From Actinomycetes bacterium (lineage in GTDB: Bacteria > Actinomycetota > Actinomycetes > Actinomycetales > Dermabacteraceae): a DNA stretch of 12,223 bases. Made by a program: the position numbers and the translations under genes. Location: contig JAEWEZ010000168.1 in the NCBI GenBank assembly GCA_023389045.1, positions 1-12,223 of the forward strand, read 5' to 3'. Position 1 is the stretch's first letter; each line of letters starts with the position of its first letter. Below are positions 6,253 to 12,223 of this stretch, one piece after another. The notes under the pieces are model-generated. The model ran no database searches. It was given only the letters and a program-made list of their open reading frames with translations, and was not told where the DNA came from.

Positions 6253-7620
6253 ATGAGTCTGGTGGTCCAGAAGTTCGGCGGATCCTCCGTGACCGACGCC
6301 GCCTCCGTCAAGCGCGTGGCCGAGCGCATCGCCCAGTACGTGCGCGGGGGGCATCGCGTGGTCGTGGTGGTGTCCGCGATGGGCGATACCACCGACGAAC
6401 TGATCGACCTCGCCGAGGAAGTCACCCCGAACCCGCCGCCGCGAGAGCTCGACATGCTTCTCACCGCCGGGGAACGGATCTCCATGGCGGTGCTCTCGAT
6501 GGCGCTAAACAACCTTGGCATCCAAGCCCGCGCCTACACCGGCTCCCAAGCTGGCCTCATCACCGATGGTGAGCACGGCCGCGCTCACATCATGCGCGTG
6601 ACCCCCGGTCGGATCCGCGCCGCCCTCGACGCCGGGGCGGTAGCGATTGTTGCCGGTTTCCAGGGCGTTTCCGATGAATCCAAGGACATCACCACCCTCG
6701 GCCGCGGCGGCTCCGACACCACCGCCGTGGCGCTCGCCGCGGCACTCGAGGCAGACGTCTGCGAGATCTACTCCGATGTGGACGGAGTTTTCACCGCCGA
6801 TCCGCGCATCGTGCCCTCGGCCCGTCGGGTGCCGCTGATCTCCTGCGAGGAGATGCTGGATCTCGCCGCGAATGGCGCGAAAATCCTGATGGTCCGCAGC
6901 GTTGAGTACGCCCGCCGTTACGGGGTGCAGCTGCATGTGCGCTCCTCCTTCTCCGGTCGCCTCGGGACGATCGTGAGTGACGACCTGGAGCGCGAAATCC
7001 CGATTGACCCGGGCGTTGTGGTTCGCACCGCAGACGTTCCCCACCGTGACGCCGCCGACCCCACCAAGGAGGTTCCCGTGGATAAGCATCTGGATCCCGG
7101 ACTCGAAGCGCCGATCATCTCCGGCGTCACCCATGACCGCCACGAAGGCAAGATCACCGTGGTGGAGGTGCCGGACACCCCCGGCAAGGCAGCGCTGCTG
7201 TTCGACGTGGTGGCTGCTTCCGGCGCGAACATCGACATGATCGTGCAGAACTCCTCGACCACCGACCAGACCGTGGCGATCTCGCTGACGCTCCCGCAGG
7301 CCGATGCGCCGGCAGCACTGGAAGCGATCGAGGCGGCCCACGAAACCATCGGCTACGCCGAGGTGCGCTACACCGACCAGATCGGCAAGCTCTCCGTGGT
7401 GGGGGCGGGGATGAAGTCCTCCCCGGGTGTCTCGGCCACCCTGTTCCGGGCGCTCGGCGAAGCCGGCATCAATATTGACATGATCTCCACTTCCGAGATC
7501 CGTATCTCGGTGGTGACGGAACTGTCGCGCCTGGATGACGCGGTGCGGGCCGTGCACACCGCCTTCGGCCTGGACGCCGAGCAGGTAGAGGCCGTGGTTT
7601 ACGGAGGAACCGGCCGATGA
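6253..7620 (+). CDS. lysC: Aspartate kinase, alpha subunit
   Basis: This 455-residue enzyme phosphorylates aspartate (EC 2.7.2.4), the entry step to lysine/diaminopimelate, threonine and methionine. The catalytic domain (1-~245) carries KFGGSS (7-12), TAGERIS (71-77), GRGGSDTT (150-157) and SDVDGVFTADPR (174-185). Two ACT domains follow (~288-455): the first contains NIDMIVQNSS (326-335), the second GAGMKSSPGV (384-393) and STSEIRIS (412-419), the region that binds the feedback-inhibiting amino acids. Length exceeds the ~421 residues of Corynebacterium LysC because of a ~35-residue linker (~247-287). ATG 6253 has GAGGAGG (6238-6244) 8 bases upstream. The stop overlaps asd as ATGA. Lysine plus threonine feedback is expected for the family but not provable here. 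Confidence 0.97.
   Translation: MSLVVQKFGGSSVTDAASVKRVAERIAQYVRGGHRVVVVVSAMGDTTDELIDLAEEVTPNPPPRELDMLLTAGERISMAVLSMALNNLGIQARAYTGSQAGLITDGEHGRAHIMRVTPGRIRAALDAGAVAIVAGFQGVSDESKDITTLGRGGSDTTAVALAAALEADVCEIYSDVDGVFTADPRIVPSARRVPLISCEEMLDLAANGAKILMVRSVEYARRYGVQLHVRSSFSGRLGTIVSDDLEREIPIDPGVVVRTADVPHRDAADPTKEVPVDKHLDPGLEAPIISGVTHDRHEGKITVVEVPDTPGKAALLFDVVAASGANIDMIVQNSSTTDQTVAISLTLPQADAPAALEAIEAAHETIGYAEVRYTDQIGKLSVVGAGMKSSPGVSATLFRALGEAGINIDMISTSEIRISVVTELSRLDDAVRAVHTAFGLDAEQVEAVVYGGTGR
7078..7620 (+). CDS. lysC: Aspartate kinase beta subunit from an internal in-frame start
   Basis: Inside lysC, AAGGAGG (7066-7072) stands 5 bases before GTG 7078, which is in frame with lysC (codon 276). Translation here yields a 180-residue protein made only of the two ACT regulatory domains. 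In Corynebacterium glutamicum and Bacillus subtilis such in-phase overlapping starts produce the beta subunit of the alpha2-beta2 aspartate kinase, and this start lies at the equivalent domain boundary. The ribosome binding site is as good as any in the window, which is hard to explain by coding need alone. What I see is the site and frame; that the small product is made is inference from the known family. Confidence 0.65.
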   Translation: MDKHLDPGLEAPIISGVTHDRHEGKITVVEVPDTPGKAALLFDVVAASGANIDMIVQNSSTTDQTVAISLTLPQADAPAALEAIEAAHETIGYAEVRYTDQIGKLSVVGAGMKSSPGVSATLFRALGEAGINIDMISTSEIRISVVTELSRLDDAVRAVHTAFGLDAEQVEAVVYGGTGR

Positions 7621-8726
7621 ACACCCAGCCCACCCCGGATTCCAGCAGCCCGAGCCCGGCCCCCGGCTACATCCCGGATGGCCCGGTGATCGGCGTGGTC
7701 GGTGCAACCGGCCAGGTGGGGCGGGTCATGCTCCTCCTCCTCGCCGAACGTGCCGTTCCGCATTCCCGCATCCGTGCCTTCGCTTCGGCGCGCTCGGCCG
7801 GCTCCACCGTGGAGTTCGCGGGCTCCGAGGTACTGGTGGAGGATGCCGAAACGGCTGACCTCACCTCACCCGCGGGTCGTGTGGATATTGCGATCTTCTC
7901 CGCCGGTGGCGGCACATCGCAGCGTCTCGCCCCGCGCTTCGCGGCAGCGGGAGCCGTCGTCGTCGACAACTCCTCGGCCTGGCGGCGCGACCCGGAGGTG
8001 CCGCTGGTGGTGGCCGAGGTGAACCCGGTGGCGATCGCTCAGCGCCCCAAGGGCATCATCGCCAACCCCAACTGCACCACGATGGCGGCCATGCCCGCGC
8101 TTAAGGCTCTGCATGAGGAGGCCGGCCTGGAGCGTCTGCGCGTGGCCACCTACCAGGCTGTGTCTGGCTCGGGGGTGAAAGGCGTTGCCGAGCTTGCGAG
8201 CCAGGTGCGTGCCGGGGCCGACCGGATGGAGGAACTGGCCCTGGATGGTTCCGCCGTGGAACTCGGCGAGCCCTCCTGCTACATCAAGCCGATCGCTTTC
8301 AACGCTCTGGCCATGGCCGGTTCCCTGGTCGATGACGGGTCGGGGGAGACCGACGAGGAGCAGAAGCTCCGCCATGAGTCGCGCAAGATCCTGTCGCTGC
8401 CGGATCTCGCGGTGGCCGGAACCTGCGTGCGTATCCCGGTGATGACCGGACACTGCCTCGCCATCCACGCCGAGTTCGCTGAGCCCATCACGCCGGAGCG
8501 TGCCCGGGAACTCCTCGCGCAGGCACCGGGGGTGCAGCTGATGGACGTGCCGACGCCGCTGGACGCCGCCGGCCGCGATAGCACCTTCGTGGGCCGTATC
8601 CGACAGGATCAGTCGGTTCCCGAGGGGCGGGGACTGGTGCTGTTCGCGGTGGCCGATAACTTGCGCAAGGGGGCTGCGCTGAATGCGGTCCAGATTGCCG
8701 AGATCATCGCCCGAAAGCAGTCCTGA
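7617..8726 (+). CDS. asd: Aspartate-semialdehyde dehydrogenase
   Basis: This 369-residue enzyme reduces aspartyl phosphate to aspartate semialdehyde with NADPH (EC 1.2.1.11), the step directly after LysC. The Rossmann motif GVVGATGQVGR is at 26-36. The active site is complete: nucleophile Cys153 in NPNCTT, Gln180 in TYQAVSGSG, Arg272 in VRIPV and His279 in MTGHC. The first ~22 residues are an extra Pro/Ser-rich tail before the fold starts. The start overlaps the lysC stop as ATGA, with GGAGGA (7603-7608) 8 bases upstream, so the two are translationally coupled. The next gene starts immediately after its stop. The order lysC-asd is classic for actinobacteria. Confidence 0.97.
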   Translation: MNTQPTPDSSSPSPAPGYIPDGPVIGVVGATGQVGRVMLLLLAERAVPHSRIRAFASARSAGSTVEFAGSEVLVEDAETADLTSPAGRVDIAIFSAGGGTSQRLAPRFAAAGAVVVDNSSAWRRDPEVPLVVAEVNPVAIAQRPKGIIANPNCTTMAAMPALKALHEEAGLERLRVATYQAVSGSGVKGVAELASQVRAGADRMEELALDGSAVELGEPSCYIKPIAFNALAMAGSLVDDGSGETDEEQKLRHESRKILSLPDLAVAGTCVRIPVMTGHCLAIHAEFAEPITPERARELLAQAPGVQLMDVPTPLDAAGRDSTFVGRIRQDQSVPEGRGLVLFAVADNLRKGAALNAVQIAEIIARKQS

Positions 8727-9623
8727 ATGATCAGCTCTGATTCCTTCCCCACCCCCGACTCGATGACTGAGCCGGCCTCTGCGTCGACCGCGAGCTCGGC
8801 TGCTGACAGCGCCCCCGCTTCGGGTGTGCTGACTGCGCAGGCTGACCCTCTCGCGGCGGCCCTGCACAGTCTGGATGCGATGGTGTCTGCGGAGGAAGCC
8901 GGTCATCTCGGCGGCACTGTTCCGGCTCCAGCCTCCGGTGACGGGAAGGGCCCCGCCAATGGCCCTGGTCAGGATCCTGCCAGTGGTATCGCGCCGGGAG
9001 CGAACACGGAGGAACCGCAGGGAGGAAATCACGGATCATCCTCGGGTTCTGCCCGCCGCGAGGAGATTCTCGACGGGGCTGCCGCCCTGTTCGCAGAGCG
9101 CGGCTACCACGGTTCGAGCCTGCGCGATATTTCCCGACGGGTGGGTATTTCGCATCCGGGGATGCTGCACTATTTCTCTTCTAAGGAAGCCCTGCTGGGG
9201 GCGGTCCTGGACCGTCTGGAAGCTCATGCGCAGGGTCTTTTGGACTCTGTTCCTCAGCTGCAGCGCTCGCCTCGTGCTTTGCTCGCCGCCCTGGGTGGAC
9301 CGTGGGATCCCTCCAGTCATCCGATTCAGCTGCTGGCCACGCTCTGCGCGGAAAGCGTGAATCCTCAGCATCCCGGGCGTTTCCGCGTCGCGCGTCTGCG
9401 CCTCGTGCATGAGAACATCCTGGCCCGGGTGCTTTCGGCTTTCGGGGAACGCGGGCTGCTGGTCGAGGGTGCCGATCCGGCCTTCTTTGCACGCTCCACG
9501 GTCTCGGTGATGCTGAGCCTGTCGGTGCGGGAGAACTCGGTGCGTGCCCTCCAGACCACGAGCGATGTGGGCGATCCGGTGCAGGATCTGCGTCGTGTGG
9601 TGAGCTGCTACTTGCGGGATTGA
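8727..9623 (+). CDS. TetR-family transcriptional regulator with long disordered N-terminus
   Basis: The protein has 298 residues. Residues ~108-155 form a TetR-type DNA-binding domain: ILDGAAALFAERGYHGSSLR, then the helix-turn-helix DISRRVGISHPGMLHYFSSK (about 134-153). Residues ~158-298 are a helical ligand/dimer domain with no ligand assignment possible. The first ~107 residues are rich in Ala, Ser, Gly and Pro and look disordered; TetR proteins normally begin 10-20 residues before the first helix. ATG 8727 follows the asd stop directly (TGAATG) but lacks a good Shine-Dalgarno sequence, so reinitiation is likely. ATG 8763 and ATG 8880 are alternative starts without better sites. Its place in the lysC-asd operon suggests co-expression with the aspartate pathway, but its targets are unknown and it may act elsewhere. 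Confidence 0.88.
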   Translation: MISSDSFPTPDSMTEPASASTASSAADSAPASGVLTAQADPLAAALHSLDAMVSAEEAGHLGGTVPAPASGDGKGPANGPGQDPASGIAPGANTEEPQGGNHGSSSGSARREEILDGAAALFAERGYHGSSLRDISRRVGISHPGMLHYFSSKEALLGAVLDRLEAHAQGLLDSVPQLQRSPRALLAALGGPWDPSSHPIQLLATLCAESVNPQHPGRFRVARLRLVHENILARVLSAFGERGLLVEGADPAFFARSTVSVMLSLSVRENSVRALQTTSDVGDPVQDLRRVVSCYLRD

Positions 9624-9662
9624 CCCACCCCGTCGGCCTACCCCGTCGGCCCACCCCGTCGA
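9624..9662 (+). repeat. 13-bp tandem repeat, three copies
   Basis: Three consecutive 13-bp units start right after the TetR gene stop: 9624-9636, 9637-9649 and 9650-9662. Each reads CCYACCCCGTCGR, differing only at the third and last base. The array is C-rich on the sense strand (23 C against 8 G). The core CCCGTCGGC recurs in the gaps before lysC and before rmlB. Function unknown; a transcription-termination (Rho loading) role is one possibility. Confidence 0.8.
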
Positions 9663-9720
9663 GTCGCGCCGCCATCCCAGCGACCGGCACCAGCCCGCAG
9701 TTTTCCCACCGTTCCCGTGC

Positions 9721-9726
9721 CATGAT
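9721..9726 (+). promoter_or_regulatory. -10-like element for a leaderless PRC-barrel transcript
   Basis: CATGAT lies exactly six bases before ATG 9733 and matches TANNNT at the key A and final T. GAGG occurs only one base from the ATG, too close to act as a Shine-Dalgarno sequence. No firm -35 is seen. Confidence 0.45.
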
Positions 9727-9732
9727 CGAGGT

Positions 9733-10080
9733 ATGACAGCGACCAGACGCGAGCGGGTCATGCGCCTCGCCTCCGCCACCGTCCGCACCCCCGATGGTGA
9801 ACGCGTGGGGCGAGTGAGAGACGTCTACCTGCATGACGCCGACGGGGAACTTGCCGCCCTCGGGGTGCAGACGGGTCGGATGCGTACCCGGCAGTGCCTC
9901 CTCCCGCGGGGTGCGGTCACGGTGCGCTGGTCCGAGGGACCGCGGCCGGAGCCAGATGTGCGACTCGCTGTTCCCCTGGAAGTCCTTCGTGATGCGGTCG
10001 AACCCCCGGATGAGGGGCATATCAGCGCGGAGGAACTGCAGAAAGCCGAAAGGGCACTGGGGCTGACGGGGCCCGAGTGA
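9733..10080 (+). CDS. Small PRC-barrel domain protein
   Basis: This 115-residue cytoplasmic protein has no signal peptide or membrane segment. Residues ~8-85 fit a PRC-barrel: a strand-rich pattern with RLASATVRTPDGERVGRVRD and VYLHDADGELAALGVQTG, typical of the Gly-Asp-turn core of this fold, which occurs in RimM and the photosynthetic reaction centre H subunit and as standalone proteins of unknown role. The C-terminal ~25 residues look helical (ISAEELQKAERALGL). There is no partner domain, so no reaction can be assigned; PRC-barrels usually mediate protein or RNA contacts. ATG 9733 is supported by a -10-like hexamer six bases upstream. It stands alone, between the TetR gene and rmlA, with a 65-bp gap before rmlA. 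Coding confidence is good; function is unknown. Confidence 0.75.
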   Translation: MTATRRERVMRLASATVRTPDGERVGRVRDVYLHDADGELAALGVQTGRMRTRQCLLPRGAVTVRWSEGPRPEPDVRLAVPLEVLRDAVEPPDEGHISAEELQKAERALGLTGPE

Positions 10081-10133
10081 GCATCTGATGCCTAGTGGGA
10101 CACCCGGGCCTGCCCGACAGCCCCACTCGCTGC

Positions 10134-10139
10134 CATACT
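10134..10139 (+). promoter_or_regulatory. -10-like element for a leaderless rmlA transcript
   Basis: CATACT lies exactly six bases before ATG 10146. The bases between are GGCCCC, with no Shine-Dalgarno sequence. A weak CTGCCC (10110-10115) at 18-base spacing could serve as a poor -35. Confidence 0.5.
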
Positions 10140-10145
10140 GGCCCC

Positions 10146-11033
10146 ATGCGCGGCATCATCCTGGCCGGGGGGACCGGCTCCCGTCTTCATCCTTTGACCA
10201 TTGGCGTGTCCAAGCAGCTCATGCCCGTCTACGACAAGCCGATGATCTACTACCCGCTGAGCACCCTGATGCTGGCGGGAATCCGAGAAATCCTGATCAT
10301 CACCACCCCGCAGGACCAGGAAGCGTTCCAGCGCGTCCTGGGGGATGGCACCCGCTTCGGCGTCCGCTTTGAGTACGTGGTGCAGCCCTCCCCGGACGGC
10401 CTCGCCCAGGCCTTCGTTCTTGGTGAGGACTTCCTGGCGGGCGAGCGGGCGGCGCTCATCCTGGGCGACAACCTCTTCTACGGTCAGGGCATGGGCTCGC
10501 AGCTGCGTCGTTACGCCGAGGTCGATGGCGCGGCCGTGTTCGGCTACTGGGTCAATGATCCGCGGGCCTATGGCGTGGTCGAGATGGATGAGAACGGTCG
10601 CGCGATTTCCCTGGAGGAGAAGCCCGAGCGTCCCCGCTCGAACCTTGCGGTACCCGGCCTGTATTTCTACGACTCCACCGTGGTGGAGCGCGCGAAGGCT
10701 CTGAAGCCCTCCGCCAGGAATGAACTGGAGATCACCGATTTGAACCGCACCTATCTGGAGGAGGGTTCTCTGCAGGTAGAGGTGCTCACCCGTGGCACGG
10801 CCTGGCTGGACACCGGAACCTTCGACGATCTTGCCGCTGCTGGCGAGTTCATTTGCACGGTGCAGAAACGTCAGGGTCTGTCGGTCGGCGCACCGGAAGA
10901 GGTGGCCTGGCGCATGGGCTACCTGAGCGATGACGAGCTGAGGGAGCGTGCCAAGCTGCTGGAGAAGTCCGGATACGGCCGCTACCTCCTGGACGTGCTG
11001 CGTCGTGAGCACGGGGAGGGTGACGCCGACTGA
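10146..11033 (+). CDS. rmlA: Glucose-1-phosphate thymidylyltransferase
   Basis: This 295-residue enzyme joins dTTP and glucose-1-phosphate to give dTDP-glucose (EC 2.7.7.24), the first step of dTDP-L-rhamnose synthesis. Length and motifs are typical: the nucleotide-binding loop GGTGSRLHPLT (8-18), SKQLMPVYDKPMIYYPLS (22-39), QPSPDGLAQAF (80-90), metal-binding Asp108 in LGDNLFYG, EEKP (157-160) and WLDTGT (220-225) with Asp222. ATG 10146 is preferred over an in-frame GTG at 10095 because family members begin at MRGIILAGG and a -10-like element lies six bases upstream. In actinobacteria dTDP-rhamnose links arabinogalactan to peptidoglycan or decorates surface glycans; which applies here is not visible. 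The next gene, rmlB, acts on its product. Confidence 0.97.
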   Translation: MRGIILAGGTGSRLHPLTIGVSKQLMPVYDKPMIYYPLSTLMLAGIREILIITTPQDQEAFQRVLGDGTRFGVRFEYVVQPSPDGLAQAFVLGEDFLAGERAALILGDNLFYGQGMGSQLRRYAEVDGAAVFGYWVNDPRAYGVVEMDENGRAISLEEKPERPRSNLAVPGLYFYDSTVVERAKALKPSARNELEITDLNRTYLEEGSLQVEVLTRGTAWLDTGTFDDLAAAGEFICTVQKRQGLSVGAPEEVAWRMGYLSDDELRERAKLLEKSGYGRYLLDVLRREHGEGDAD

Positions 11034-11048
11034 GCCGGGCGGTGGCTG

Positions 11049-11067
11049 GCGGCCTCCGCGCGGCCGC
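11049..11067 (+). terminator. Possible hairpin after rmlA
   Basis: GCGGCC (11049-11054) and GGCCGC (11062-11067) pair perfectly around a 7-base loop, 15 bases after the rmlA stop. A stretch relatively rich in T follows (11070-11108). The stem is short for a terminator, so read-through to rmlB or a pure Rho mechanism remains possible. Confidence 0.35.
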
Positions 11068-11110
11068 ACTGCCGTTCATCGGTTCCTGTTCTTCGTCTGT
11101 TCCCGTTCCG

Positions 11111-11148
11111 CCCCGTCGGCCCGTTTCCCGCACCAAGCCCGTCGGCCC
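11111..11148 (+). repeat. Two copies of the C-rich motif CCCGTCGGC upstream of rmlB
   Basis: CCCCGTCGGCCC (11111-11122) and GCCCGTCGGCCC (11137-11148) share the 10-base core CCCGTCGGCC, spaced 26 bases apart, twice the 13-base period of the array at 9624-9662. The orientation is the same as in the other gaps. Confidence 0.7.
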
Positions 11149-11188
11149 TGATCTCCCATCCTGACCATCCCGCTGAGAGGACACCCCC

Positions 11189-12193
11189 ATGGCGCCCCGC
11201 CACCTGCTCGTGACCGGTGGAGCCGGTTTCATCGGCTCGAACTTCGTGCACCACGTGATCGCCACGACCGATCACACCGTGACCGTGCTGGACAAACTCA
11301 CCTACGCCGGCAACCGCGCCTCCCTGGCGAGTCTGCCGGCGGATCGGGTGAACCTCGTGGTGGGCGATATCGCGGATGCCACCGTGGTGGATCCGCTGGT
11401 GGAGAAGGCCGATGCGGTCGTGCACTACGCCGCGGAGTCTCATAACGACAACTCCCTGAACGACCCCTCGCCGTTCCTGACCACGAACCTGATTGGCACC
11501 TACACGCTGCTGGAAGCAGCTCGCCGCCACGGCACCCGCTTCCACCACATCTCTACCGATGAGGTGTACGGGGATCTCGAACTGGATGACCCGGAGCGCT
11601 TTACCGAATCGACCCCCTACAACCCCTCCAGCCCTTACTCCTCGACGAAAGCCGGCAGTGACCTGCTGGTTCGGGCGTGGGTGCGCTCCTTCGGGGTGCA
11701 GGCGACGATCTCGAACTGCTCCAATAACTACGGCCCCCGTCAGCACGTGGAGAAGTTCATTCCCCGCCAGATCACCAATCTGATCGACGGGATCCGCCCC
11801 CGCCTGTACGGCGCCGGCCTGAATGTGCGCGACTGGATCCACGCCGATGACCACTCCAGCGCAGTGCTCGCGATCCTGGAGAAGGGCCGGATTGGAGAGA
11901 CCTACCTGATCGGGGCCGACGGGGAACTGAACAATAAGCAGGTGGTTGAGATGATCCTGCGCCTCATGGGCCAGGAGACCGACAACTACGACCACGTCAA
12001 TGACCGCCCCGGCCACGATCTGCGCTACGCGATCGACTCTACGAAACTGCGTGAAGAACTCGGCTGGGAGCCCGCCTACGGTGACTTCGAGGCCGGCCTG
12101 GCAGCGACGATCGACTGGTACCGCGAGAACGAAGCATGGTGGCGTCCGCAGAAAGCGGAGACCGAAGCGAAGTACGCCCGCACCGGGCAGTGA
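11189..12193 (+). CDS. rmlB: dTDP-glucose 4,6-dehydratase
   Basis: This 334-residue enzyme converts dTDP-glucose to dTDP-4-keto-6-deoxyglucose with bound NAD+ (EC 4.2.1.46), the second step of dTDP-L-rhamnose synthesis. It is an extended short-chain dehydrogenase: NAD-binding GGAGFIG (10-16), Asp35 (LDKLTYAGN), GDIAD (59-63), the dehydratase signature STDEVYGD (122-129) with Thr123, Asp124 and Glu125, and the catalytic Tyr150/Lys154 pair (YSSTK). NNYGPRQ (179-185) and RDWIH (214-218) bind the nucleotide sugar. All are intact and the length is standard. ATG 11189 has GAGAGGA (11175-11181) 7 bases upstream. It is 155 bp from rmlA, so it probably has its own promoter or a processed leader. rmlC and rmlD functions are expected nearby but lie outside the window. 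Confidence 0.97.
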   Translation: MAPRHLLVTGGAGFIGSNFVHHVIATTDHTVTVLDKLTYAGNRASLASLPADRVNLVVGDIADATVVDPLVEKADAVVHYAAESHNDNSLNDPSPFLTTNLIGTYTLLEAARRHGTRFHHISTDEVYGDLELDDPERFTESTPYNPSSPYSSTKAGSDLLVRAWVRSFGVQATISNCSNNYGPRQHVEKFIPRQITNLIDGIRPRLYGAGLNVRDWIHADDHSSAVLAILEKGRIGETYLIGADGELNNKQVVEMILRLMGQETDNYDHVNDRPGHDLRYAIDSTKLREELGWEPAYGDFEAGLAATIDWYRENEAWWRPQKAETEAKYARTGQ

Positions 12194-12200
12194 CCTCCCC

Positions 12201-12223
12201 GCCCCGCCCTGCCTGCCCCGCCC
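12201..12223 (+). repeat. C-rich direct repeat at the window's right edge
   Basis: GCCCCGCCC occurs at 12201-12209 and 12215-12223, 14 bases apart, directly after the rmlB stop. The window ends here, so the full extent of the repeat cannot be seen. It is another C-rich, G-poor 3' flank like those after the TetR gene and rmlA. Confidence 0.4.

Noticed and set aside
6505..7707. Open frame of 400 codons on the minus strand opposite lysC
   Set aside because: It is a composition shadow of lysC, is rich in Gly/His/Arg without fold pattern, and crosses the lysC-asd junction.
7866..9032. Open frame of 388 codons on the minus strand opposite asd and the TetR gene start
   Set aside because: Both plus-strand genes carry intact motifs, and the antisense product has no recognisable domain.
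9624..9662. CRISPR array from the three 13-bp repeats
   Set aside because: Units are contiguous with no spacers, far shorter than CRISPR repeats, and no cas gene is present.
1..12223. Horizontally acquired defence or biosynthetic island
   Set aside because: Composition looks uniform throughout. Most genes belong to core metabolic families, and no integrase, transposase, tRNA or flanking repeat was seen.

Overview
The window is GC-rich DNA with strong G/C preference at third codon positions, dense genes, short intergenic gaps and many start sites without a Shine-Dalgarno sequence. With a lysC-asd operon and an actinobacterial-type glutamine-dependent NAD synthetase, this points to a high-GC actinobacterium. 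A member of the Micrococcales is plausible, but I cannot fix the genus from sequence alone. I see no insertion sequence, phage gene, CRISPR array, tRNA or rRNA. The content is mostly core metabolism.

Layout, left to right. (1) 1-1287, plus strand: the 3' part of a gene for a multi-pass membrane protein I do not recognise. (2) 2511-3683 then 1369-2511, minus strand: a two-gene ABC-2 type exporter, ATPase then permease, with overlapping stop and start. It converges on gene 1 at a probable hairpin terminator (1292-1323). (3) From 3860 to the end everything reads on the plus strand: nadE (3860-5992); a 260-bp leader region; the overlapping operon lysC-asd plus a TetR-like regulator (6253-9623); a small PRC-barrel protein (9733-10080); rmlA (10146-11033); and rmlB (11189-12193).

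How the genes work together. LysC and Asd catalyse the first two steps of the aspartate pathway to lysine/diaminopimelate, threonine and methionine. A near-perfect ribosome binding site inside lysC, directly before an in-frame GTG, indicates that the separate regulatory beta subunit is also made. RmlA and RmlB catalyse the first two steps of dTDP-L-rhamnose synthesis, so rmlC/rmlD functions are expected outside the window. NadE makes NAD. The exporter pair and the first membrane protein have no evident link to these pathways.

The least ordinary signals are regulatory. nadE, the PRC-barrel gene and rmlA each lack a Shine-Dalgarno sequence but carry a -10-like hexamer exactly six bases before the ATG, as expected for leaderless mRNAs. 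A C-rich motif, CCCGTCGGC, recurs only on the sense strand in three intergenic gaps, once as a 13-bp tandem array. The lysC leader holds a perfect 7-bp hairpin. I found no convincing undescribed multi-gene system.
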